55,001 bases of DNA from Priapulus caudatus (taxonomy: Eukaryota; Priapulida; Priapulimorpha; Priapulimorphida; Priapulidae). The position numbers and the translations under genes are program-made. The stretch covers positions 1,375-56,375 of the forward strand of contig NW_014577278.1 in NCBI RefSeq assembly GCF_000485595.1, in the 5' to 3' direction. The first letter of the stretch is position 1, and each line of letters starts with the position of its first letter. Shown piece by piece: positions 33,535 through 42,971 of this stretch. The notes beneath the pieces are model-generated. The model was not told the DNA's origin, did not search any database, and saw only the letters and a program-made list of their open reading frames with translations.

Positions 33535-35229
33535 CTTGCGGTTGGCTACAGACTTCGGTTATCACCTCTTTGATGGCTTCCTCCGTTATCACCTCCTCTT
33601 CCGCGTCGCTGGCTATCGGAGTGTAGAGTTCCTCCTCCGGTCCAGACGCCGTGTCCCGCGTCCGCACCTCCTCCGTTGTCACAACCACCTTCTGCGAGAT
33701 CAGCACGCCCTCCTCGTTTACCCACTCCTCCGTCTGCACGCTGCAGTCGACTTCGGCGTGCTCCTTGGCCTCGGTCTCTGTCGATGCTTCCGTCGTGGCG
33801 ACGTCCACCTCCGTCGCACGCTCGTGCGTGCCGGGTGACTCCGTCGCCGTTGCCGCAGCAACCGTTTCCGTGATTATCACTTCGGTGTAAGTATCCCTCG
33901 TCAGCGTGCGCTCGGCATCGACACCGGTGTCGGCGGTGTCCGGAGGCGCGTCGGGGCTGAACCCGCTCTCCAACGTCTCCACGACGACGGCAGCGGCAAC
34001 ACCGACGCTCACCTTCTCAGCTTCTTCCTTCGCGCTCGACCCAACGTCTCTCATCTCCCGCGCAGCCTCAGGTCCGCTGCCTGCATCCACCGTTCCTCCT
34101 TGCTCTGTTGCCGTGGCAACCTCGGCGGTGAAGAACGCCTCAGGGCCGCAGCCGGAGTCGAGCATACGTGCGACGCGGTCAGGCCCGGCCGCTGCGTCCG
34201 CCGTGCGTGCTTCTTCGGTCGCCGTCGCCGACTCCGCCGTCGCTAGGACCGTGGGACTCACGGCCCGGTCAGCATACTCGACTGTCTCCGGCCCGCAGCC
34301 GCTGTCCGTCATCACGGTCGGTCGGCCGCCGACGCCTGCCTCCGCCGTCTTCACGGTCGTCGTCTCAGAGCCGACGTCGGCGCGATGCGTCTCGTCTGCG
34401 TCACTGCCCGTCTCGATCGTGCTGACCCTCGCTGACCCGGTCCCCGTCTCGATCATACTGACCCTCGCTGACCCGGTCCCCGTCTCGATCATACTGACCC
34501 TGGACGACCCCGTGCCCGCGTCCGTCATCTCAACACAATCCGTGCCCGTTCCCGCGTCGGCTGTTGGGAGGGAATCGGCGTCGGGACCCGTTCCGGCGTC
34601 CGACGTCCGCGGAACGTGGTCGGCGTCGGTGCCTGTCTCCGCATAGCTCACCCGCCCCGATCCAACCCCTGAATCAACGACCTCTAGCAGCGGCGGACTC
34701 GTTGCCATGTCAACCGTCGTGAGATAGTCGAACCCACTCCTCGCGTCGATGTAGCTGACCCGACCTGACCCGACCCCTGTGTCAACGACGTCGGCTGTTT
34801 CAGCATCGACCCAGGCGTCGGCGTATTCGATGTTGTCGGTCCGACTCTCGGCCGTCGTCTGCGCAGACGCGTCGACGGACGTCGCGGGAACGACCGACGT
34901 CTCCTTCGTCGTCGTCGTCTCCGTCGTCGTCCACATCTCCTGTGTGATGATGACGTCCGCCTGCGTGCCGACCTCCGCCGTCATGACCTGCTCCGACCCG
35001 ACCGACACGTCCGACGTCGCCATGACGTCCGTCCCGACTCCCACCGTCTCCGTTTTCTCCTGATCAGGAGTCTCCTCTGGGATGCTCTCTTGTTGTTCGT
35101 CGGCGGGCGGCGGCGGCTGGATGACCTGCGTGCGGATCTCTCGGATCTTGACGACGGTGGTGACGGTGCGCTCGCGCTGCGTCACCCGTCCGCGGTCGTT
35201 GACAAACTCTTCACGCTCGACCCGCGGCG
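33535..35229 (-). CDS. Giant ankyrin-like gene, exon W6: DAGTG/SARVSMIET repeat exon
   Basis: Phase 1-1 exon of 1695 bp (565 codons). The preferred acceptor is GTAGTTTCAG|CG (junction Ala). An in-phase alternative, GGCACTCAG|TG, at 35259 would add 10 residues. The donor is CAA-G|GTGAGA. It opens with EREEFVNDRGRVTQRERTVT, one of the D/N-x-x-G-x-V-T modules, then a proline run (IQPPPPADE). The middle is a degenerate 10-17-residue repeat with Asp-Ala/Thr-Gly, for example DAGTGTDCVEMT and ETGTGSARVSMI, the latter in three near-identical copies (about 34430-34500). It ends with a second module (WVNEEGVLISQKVVVTTEEV) and EEEVITEEAIKEVITEV. Base composition is GC- and CpG-rich, unlike the introns. 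No known domain was recognised. Confidence 0.88.
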
Positions 35230-38200
35230 CTGAAACTACACGTGCAGCGGGAATAGTCACTGAGTGCCGGTCGCCTGGTGCATGCGGTTACATGGTTACA
35301 TCGTCCGCAACGTCGGCTTTGTGATTTATTTCATTATTTTAGTTACGTTACCTGAGATATTGCATTTTTTGGCATCAGCTTTGCAATTTTGAGATGCTTC
35401 GCCAGGCAGTTAGTTGTGGTTACGAGGACTGGTCACTTGACCCATGCTGCTCCACTGTTATATTGCCTGCCATTAGCATACTGGTATTGTGATGCTTTGC
35501 TATGGTGTTAGTAACAATGTCCGTTAGTAGAATCTCCTTGGTCTCAACCTTCGTGCTCACACAGATGTATCGTGATTTAGTGCTACAAAACAGTAAGCAC
35601 TGTGGCAATTCAAAACTAACAGTTTTACACCACACTCTGTCTACATTAGACCGTGCATACGGTATTAGTAAGCACAAACAAAAAAGTGTTACGGATTTCG
35701 CCACATCGCATTCATCTAGGTCTAAGGAATTGCACCACTGGCATCTTTCTCAAGTGTCACACATCTACCTACAGAATTCTGGTGCAGCTTACGGCACAAC
35801 TAATTCAGCAATATTAGCTCATTGAGTACAAACCTCGCTATGTAACAGATAACATAGACATGTTTAGTTACAATTCCGCAATCATTAAAACGCTTGTAAT
35901 ATTCCATGCACGCGGTCAGCAATCGTTATGAATCAAGTGCGTTTTATTACGATTTCTACTGCGATACATGAATAGGCAAACAACAAATAATCCTCTATGT
36001 CAGCACCGCTAACATAACATATGATTCGTGATGGTTTCTCTTGCATGCGTTTCAAAACAGTTCATCACGCATTATATGAAACATGCGATAAGTGATCAAT
36101 GATTCATGGCTACATTTTCCATACGTGATTATTCCAAGTTGATTTCACCGACCACACACGTGACTTAGCAAGCAGAGTTAGTAGCACAACCACGCTTCGC
36201 TAAAATATCTTTCAGCTTCTATTTGGTTTCTATACAAACCATGCACATATAAACAATGCTACGTACGAAAAGTCTCAAAATTGTAAAACCTCTTCACTGC
36301 ATAGGCATAACCGTCGGTATGATTACTCGTGCCTTATACATTTCGCAATATTGCTGTTTATGCATCAATTAAAAAAACATCAGTACATAATTTACATTAC
36401 TTTACTTACTTTACTTTCACTTACACATACTTATTATGCGAACAGTTATCGTATATGCGGGTGGCACGTCACTGCCAATAAGGATTAAACACTGCCTGGA
36501 ACATTCAATCACTAATAATAATAGTAATTATGATCTTCAGAACTGATATGCTATTTTATGGGTATTTGGCAAACGGATACATGGCATTGATATATGGGTC
36601 GGGCGGAGATGGAAAAAAGCGAAATATACTATTAGTACAGAAAAACACAGAGAAAGACACGAAGGCAACAGAAACCAGATGAGTACAGAGTAAAACACTC
36701 TGAGTAAGGAACACGAAGAACAGCTTAACATATCACACTGATAGACAGAGAAATATATATATATATAACTACCTAACACATATACATACCCACAAATAAT
36801 AACAGAGACACACTGGTGGCAACACACACATATATGTGGCGTATTGATCTCATGTCGAAAAAGTTCTGTTAGCTGACTATATCGGTGTTAATAAGGTGTC
36901 GTACTTACGTCTCGTGTGTTTGGCCGTGAAAGCAAATCACTGTAGTAGTACTCAGTAGCAAATCATTGGCGATCAGTCCCATGCAAGCTCGTGTTAAAAC
37001 ACTCTCGTCTCGTCAATGCATTTTTTTGCGGCAAATCATTACTGTTTACACCATGCACGGTGCGATCAAGCGCAGGTACATGGCTACGAGAGCTCGCCAT
37101 CGTACGGCACTTGGCATCTCGCCGACACACACACACGCAGATAAATAAATGTTAGTTGTCAGACAGGCGTGGTGTCCATGCACAGCGACTTGTCCTCAGC
37201 ACTCACATATCCCACACACACACCAGCCCCATTTGCCACGTCATCTCCACACACTCACCCCACCTCACTCTTCGACCAAATAAATAAGAAATAGATAATC
37301 GTGATCCTGATATGGCTGCAGACAGTCACACCCCATTTTTAACCCGCTATTATGTGTTCTCAGTTATAATCCAAACGGAGCGTGGGTTTCTGATAAATGT
37401 AACAGTACTTAATCAGGTGATGCTGCTATTGGCACGACCAAAACAAGGCCACGATTCGAGAACCGATTTTCAGAACCGCTATCACGCTTAGGGGAATAGA
37501 GCATGTGGAAAGTAGGGCATATGCGACACAGTCTTCAGCCATACGCACAGAATCAAGAGTATTCTGCCGGTACCGGACCGGTCAGCCGAAAGCAATGGAG
37601 GGATGTGCCCTCAATGCAAATTTCACCCCGACCTTCACTCGACCTTCAGACTTTTCCCTGCAGTTGTTTTGCCCTCTTTTCATGCACGGAGAAAAACCTT
37701 ATAGCCAAAGACCGTCAATCGTTAGCAGTTATACGCTTAGGTACTCATGGTTTTACATAAAAATATTTGACGTGACAATAAGGGAACTAAAATGCAACCG
37801 CAGGTAAAGTGAAGAGTCGAGCAGTTTCAGATCTAGCGAAATACAAAGCTATGTTGCTGGCGCCTTAAGCGACGTCTGGAGTTTGCTAGAACAACGAGCA
37901 ATCTGATAATGCAAAGTGTGCAACGTTCATGTACCGTTATTCTCACTTGAGGTTAGAGTGTTACTAGCGCAAATATGCAGAGCTGTATGTGTATATATAT
38001 ATAGCACATAACGCCCACTGACGAGCCATTCATTCGATGTAAGAAACGTTATATTATGTTAGTTAGCATCAATTTAAACCAACTAAAATATGCTAGTGTG
38101 AGTAAAATAAAAATATAATGTGAAATCAAAGAAACAAACAATAACGTATACCACATGCATCAGTGAATGTAATAGAAATAAGATTTAATTTTAGAATTTC

Positions 38201-39354
38201 AGAGAAACATGTTAGCAAAACAAGTCATATGCAATTTAAGCTATAAGTTCCCCACCACCAATCTCATTACGATAGAAAAATTTATAACTACATTATTCAT
38301 GATTTAGGACATACTGGCTAAACTCAGAAATAGTATTTATATTAGGTATGACATTAGTTACAAAAGGTGTTATATAGATGTAGAAAAGTTACAAACATAT
38401 TTAAAGAAACGAAAGGATTATTTAGTTCAACCGTTTGAAATTATTAATCTAACGAATATGTTACCCATGATTAATATAGAAAATTTACCATTCTTATTTG
38501 TATGTATGATACATAACCAAAGTTGAATATTACAACTAAAAGACACTTTCGTTACATGGTGGTGCTGATACTCATAACGTAAATGCAACCCAAACTGACT
38601 TACGGCAAAAACAAAACGAACCGATTACGTTACAATGCTGTAACCTTCCCCTGAACCAGATAAATGGTATAATTCAAAGGAAACAGCAAAACCTATCAGT
38701 TGACATGCTCTACAAATACAAAAGTAAGAAAAAAAATTTCGTGCCAAATTGGTGTCAGCATGCTACTTCGTTGTATGTTTTTTTTAGATATATGGCACAC
38801 TTCACATGACCATTTAGTACAAATACAATAACGATAAACTGACACGTGGAGGGCATTACATTAACATCCAACAACTTTCACTGTACAAGTTAGAGCAACA
38901 ACATGAAAGTACAACAGTGGAACAAGACAAGATTGCATATTCCACATGACGAGTTTCAGGACGTTTCATACCAACCCCCCGCGAATACAGTGATGTATAT
39001 CAAAGGTTTATATCCATCTGGTTGGAAAACACTGCAGCAGCTTCCAAAGTCAAATGTCAACATCAATTCTCGGCCATTATTCACCTCATCACCCAAAAAA
39101 TTCACGAATATCAAGACGGAATAGATATACAATTATCTAATTTAACGTGTATTTTTGGTAATAATTATTGGACACAGTTCTTGCGATCTCCCTACTTAAC
39201 TTTTTCTGTTTACATGATTTCTTAGCATTATATTTTACTTGGCCTGTGCATATTTTCTTGGACACATATAGACTGATGTATGAGCTGCAGACGTTTCTAA
39301 CCAGGTCCGATACTTGTTGTAAGCACTGTATAGATGGCGCTCACGACTACCTAC
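35230..39354 (-). other. Large intron W5/W6
   Basis: About 4.1 kb of AT-rich sequence. No further coding exon with splice signals was found on the minus strand. Contents noted: a possible zinc-finger relic on the plus strand at about 37606-37720, a short TA run near 36756-36770, and a TATATATATA stretch near 37995. Other short open frames here look like chance. Because all flanking exons are phase 1-1, a small unrecognised cassette cannot be excluded by frame. Confidence 0.65.
37606..37720 (+). pseudogene. Possible decayed C2H2 zinc-finger fragment
   Basis: Two overlapping plus-strand frames together show pieces of a C2H2 finger. One reads CPQCKFHPDLHSTF, with Cys spacing as in a finger. The other reads FTRPSDFSLQLF and then HGEKPYSQRPS, where HGEKPY resembles the classical TGEKPY linker. 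No single frame holds an intact finger, so at best this is a frameshifted relic in an intron of the large gene, possibly brought in by a retrocopy or transposon. The match is short and may be chance. Confidence 0.25.
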
Positions 39355-39429
39355 CCTCATGCTCAGGCTCCCAGCCATCTTCACTCGCTAGCTTCTCAGC
39401 GAGTTCCTCAGCAGACAGACTGTGATCAC
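39355..39429 (-). CDS. Giant ankyrin-like gene, exon W5
   Basis: Phase 1-1 exon of 75 bp (25 codons). The acceptor is TGTATTTACAG|GT (junction Gly) and the donor GAG-G|GTAGGT. It encodes GDHSLSAEELAEKLASEDGW then EPEHE. The SAEELAEKLASED part is a clear short amphipathic helix, rare in this otherwise disordered protein. It may be a peptide ligand or a short coiled segment, but I recognise no named motif. A CTCF-like TAGATGGCGC (39331-39340) lies just inside the following intron. Confidence 0.85.
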
Positions 39430-39818
39430 CTGTAAATACACATCGTAAACACCTCCGTGTGACGTTACTACCATAATTTATTACACGCACACGCACACAC
39501 ACACGCACGCATGCACGCACACACACAAGCACGCACACGCACACGCACACACACACGCACACGCACACGCACACGCACACGCCCCCCACACACATTAAAA
39601 ACAACACACGGTTCGTTCTTAAATTTATCGTGATTATGCGCAGATCTGATTATTAATTATGATACAAAATTAATTAAAAACCAATCAAAAGAGTTCATTA
39701 TACTGTTATTTCGTGAGGTATCTGCATGAAATTACTGTTCGCTCTAGGATATTGCATGTACTGCTGTACTGAAAGAGAGCGGGTTCTGTAATTGTTTCCA
39801 GATATTTACTGCTCTTAC
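39430..39818 (-). other. Intron W4/W5 with CA/CGCA microsatellite
   Basis: 389 bp. Positions 39484-39590 are an alternating (ACGC)/(ACAC) microsatellite. An open frame reading poly(Cys-Val) across it is a repeat artefact. Confidence 0.8.
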
Positions 39819-39920
39819 CCTCTGTGTACGTTCTTGTAGTGGTTATCACCTTGGTGACCTTGGTGACAGTATCACCTTCATCGTCGACGAACGAGTCCGT
39901 TTTCGTGGTGGTCTTTACTT
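39819..39920 (-). CDS. Giant ankyrin-like gene, exon W4: Thr/Val-rich G-x-x-V-T module
   Basis: Phase 1-1 exon of 102 bp (34 codons). The acceptor is TCTTTTATAG|AA (junction Glu) and the donor GAG-G|GTAAGA, a strong consensus. It encodes EVKTTTKTDSFVDDEGDTV then TKVTKVITTTRTYTE. Alternating Thr/Val around a D-D-E-G-D turn suggests a beta hairpin. The same design recurs in W6, W10 and the C-terminal exons and resembles the D-G-T-x-x-x-x-V-T motifs I associate with ankyrin C-terminal tails. That family link is from memory of the family and was not searched. Confidence 0.88.
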
Positions 39921-40603
39921 CTATAAAAGACACGATTCGTCTTGCAATCATACGAAGGAGCAAAACGCTCACGAAAACGTGGAGGACAATTCTCAGAAAA
40001 CATTTCCAGTCACCGAGATTCGTTGCTCTAACAGTTAGTTAGGAACATCGCATTGCTCTATCCATACCATTCCATGCTGTATTCCATTGTAAAATTACAA
40101 AAATATCAAGTTATCAGTTACACAAAAGAGAATCACAAAAATCCAACAATGCAATCTTTCCTGACAGGGAATTTCATTGGTTAATAATTTCATTAACTCC
40201 GATATACGCGCCTTTGCCTGAATTTGACATGACATCACTGCATTACCAGCTGTCTGTAGAAAACGCGTTGCTTACTCCCAGTAAAAGTTTAAACAGGAAT
40301 CAGACACTCAAACAGCGCCTACCCTCAGTAGACGTTTAACAGGAATCAGACACTCAAACATTGTCTACCCACAGTAGAAGCTTAAACAGGAATCTGACAC
40401 TCAAACATTGCTTACTCTCAGCAGAAGCTTAAACAGGAATCAGACACTAAAACATTGCCTACCCTCAGCAGAAGCTTAAACAGGAATCAGACACTAAAAC
40501 ATTGCCTACCCTCAGTAGGAGATAAAACAGGAATCAGACACTCAAACATTGCCTACCCTCAGTAGGAGCTTAAACAGGAATCAGACACTCAAACATTGCC
40601 TAC
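39921..40603 (-). other. Intron W3/W4
   Basis: 683 bp. Its first half (in transcription direction) is a ~46-bp minisatellite carrying copies of the W3 donor, annotated separately. The rest (39921-40280) is unremarkable AT-rich sequence. Confidence 0.75.
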
Positions 40604-40611
40604 CCTCAGCA
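40289..40611 (-). repeat. ~46-bp minisatellite containing duplicated 5' splice sites
   Basis: Seven tandem copies of a 46-47 bp unit plus a decayed eighth next to 40270. On the coding strand each unit reads GCTGAGGGTAGGCAATG, then TTTGAGTGTCTGATTCCTG, then TTTAAGCTTC. The first copy in transcription order overlaps the end of W3, so its GAG-G|GTAGGC is the true donor. At least four other copies keep GAGGGTAGGC exactly or nearly so. The other two carry GTGGGTAGA and GAGAGTAAG, which are also donor-like. The array therefore arose by duplication of the exon-intron boundary itself. Confidence 0.9.
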
Positions 40612-40894
40612 GGTTCCTGGGTGATGGGCGTCGGCGGCGGCGTGAATGGCTTCTCCTCGGCCTGTGGTGCTGTCTCCCTGTCCGTCTCATCGATGGTCGT
40701 CTGCTCCTCGGGCTGCGGCTCTTGCTCCCTGTAGCTCTCGTCTATGTGTGACGGCTCCTCCGTGGCGAGGGTCGGCGACCTGAACTCGTACTGCTCCTCC
40801 TGCGTCACGAATACCTCCTCCGTGACGACCTTCCCCTTCTTCTTCTCCTTCTGTCGAGGAACGACGGGCTCCTCCTCCACTTCCTCTTTGCCCT
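40604..40894 (-). CDS. Giant ankyrin-like gene, exon W3
   Basis: Phase 1-1 exon of 291 bp (97 codons). The acceptor is GTTTTCAG|AG (junction Glu) and the donor GAG-G|GTAGGC. It begins EGKEEVEEEPVVPRQKEKKK, a Lys-rich patch inside otherwise acidic sequence, and continues with GKVVTEEVFVTQEEQYEFRS. It ends in a Glu/Pro/Thr-rich segment with EKPFTPPPTPITQEP. The Pro-rich PPPTP run could be an SH3/WW-type ligand, but that is inference. Its donor sequence is duplicated several times in the following intron as part of a minisatellite, so alternative donor use is possible. Confidence 0.85.
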
Positions 40895-41734
40895 CTGAAA
40901 ACACGAGAGATATTAGATCAGTGATGAGAAGTCAGTACGGTGAGATCTAACTCTATGTATGCCACGCATGCAATTACTAGACATGCGAAAGAGACATGGA
41001 ACAGTCGAGTCAGCATGCATTGGTGCGACTTCACAAACAGACACGTGTGCACGTTTTGAAAACGTGATTTCACACACGGCGTATAAAATGGTACCTATGT
41101 GTCACAGACATATCATACACACACCAGTATATAATGAAACAAAATCATCGACGAATTTTTAGCATTAAGTAATACAGGTAACAGTTTCGTCTTGCCGATA
41201 AACGCAAGCTAGGTTATATAGACCTCCACCTGAAAGTAAAATCAGCTAAATTGCAGTTATTTGGTTGTTTAGCTGGAATGAAGTGCACTTGCTTGTTTCT
41301 TAAGAAAACATGCTAATTAAACCGATTAGTTCGCCATTTTAAAGAGACATGCATAATTGCGGTACCCGAATAAGTGTACGAAGAATGTAAAATGTCCTTA
41401 TATGATCATGAGAAGAGCCGTAAAGTAACCGAGCTCTACAGAGAGTGTTCGTACTGCTAGATTAGAAAATCTACGGCACAGTGAGTCGTGACGCCTACAT
41501 GAGTGAAACTGTTCGGAATGCATCACGTGAAATACTTGAAAGTGGAGCACGTAAGATGAAACACGTGCTCGTACGTGAGTGAGTGACAGACCAATCCGCC
41601 AGATAGATTATTGTGAGGTCAGCTCCTGAGAAACAAATCCGCTTCGGGAAATCGCTTTCCTCGCCTTACCAGCGTGAGTGAATAAACAATACAAGGACAG
41701 AAGCCATGAAGGAGGGTGGTTGATACGCGCGTAC
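40895..41734 (-). other. Intron W2/W3
   Basis: About 840 bp of AT-rich noncoding sequence. No repeats, hairpins or open frames with splice context were seen. Confidence 0.7.
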
Positions 41735-41920
41735 CTTCTACTTCGGGTGAGACCTCAGGTACGCTAATGGGATATGCCACGGCAACTCTCGGGGGTTCCT
41801 CAAGCAAGCGCTGTATAACACTACTGGGGGGTTTATGCGGTTTCTCCTGTAAAGCAGGGCCATGGCGCACAACCTTCACGGGCACAACCTCTTCCTCTTC
41901 CACCGAGTGCTCAGAGTCAC
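41735..41920 (-). CDS. Giant ankyrin-like gene, exon W2
   Basis: Phase 1-1 exon of 186 bp (62 codons). The acceptor is CTCGATAG|GT and the donor GAA-G|GTACGC. It reads GDSEHSVEEEEVVPVKVV, then a more basic and hydrophobic middle (RHGPALQEKPHKPPSSVIQR), then LLEEPPRVAVAYPISVPEV. The junction from W1 makes Gly (G|GT). It is unusually low in acidic residues after the first 12, and the SSVIQRLLEEPP segment could form a short helix or a partner-binding peptide. I recognise no domain. Its place among ten same-phase exons suggests an optional cassette. Confidence 0.85.
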
Positions 41921-42971
41921 CTATCGAGCAAAATGTTGCACACTCAGCATAGCTGGACACTAGACCCGACGGTATTCACTACCACGACGGATACAACATC
42001 ATTGACCTTGTCATACATTACAACACCATCTTCCCCCGAACACACGCACCCATATAAAACAACAAGGATGCACCATCTACAACGGCTAAAATGATAAAGA
42101 GACATCGATTAACGGGTAATATAGTTAGTAAAATGACAAACGATGACAAATGTGAACCTGATGACTGAAACAACACTGAAATTATATACTATATCAGGCG
42201 ATAATTAATAATTAACAGTTACGAGACAATAATCATTTCTTATTATTACAGCATAAAGAAATGTTTGCACTGAACAGAAACGTAACTTTGATTGTAGCAA
42301 ACAGATAGCAAATGACCGGCATGCAAGATATAGCTTAATGTAACGAGAGGTTACAAGCGAGATTGCGCGCGTGCAATGTGTAATGACAGGTTAGATCACA
42401 CATGCTTTAGTAATTAGTTGTTCGCTGTATGAGAACCCTAACCTCTTCTAGGCAATACAGTGGGGGGTAATCGTGATGCTGAATCGTGCAGTGACGCTGG
42501 CCATGACCCAGCAAGATCGGTAATGCTATGAAAACAAAAGCTGTATGTTTGCTGGATGTGCGACGTGAACCAACTGTGCTTTATTATAAATCATGCAGTT
42601 TGCGTCGATCGAATAAAGTGACTGACGTGCAGTGCCATGCCGTTCACATGCGCCGCACAACAGTGGCGGATTATCGCGACTCTAGTCTTTGTCCAGCACG
42701 TCTTACGGACACACACGCGTGAACACAGGCAGCGTGAATCAAAATCGGTAAAACTGGTCATAAATGGGAGACAGTGTGCAGGGGCTTGCCCGAGTCTCGC
42801 CCACTACACGACAGTTTTCCATCTTGGGTACAAAGCAAAGCGTTTTCTGCGGGTGAGTTACCTGTCACGCATGCTGGACAGCAATCAACAATTCGACAAA
42901 TAAAGCAGCGGTCGGTGGGTGAAGCTGTTGCGGCGTGCTGGATGACAACGCTATGCATGAAGTAGTGGTAC
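41921..42971 (-). other. Intron W1/W2
   Basis: About 1.05 kb of noncoding sequence between the W1 donor (AGAG|GTACCA) and the W2 acceptor (CTCGATAG|GT). Short open frames on both strands lack splice context and repeat signature. I see no mobile element or tandem repeat. Confidence 0.7.

Noticed and set aside
39347-39607. Cys-Val repeat protein
   Set aside because: A CA/CGCA microsatellite joined to the real W5 exon. Only 39355-39429 has splice sites and protein-like sequence.
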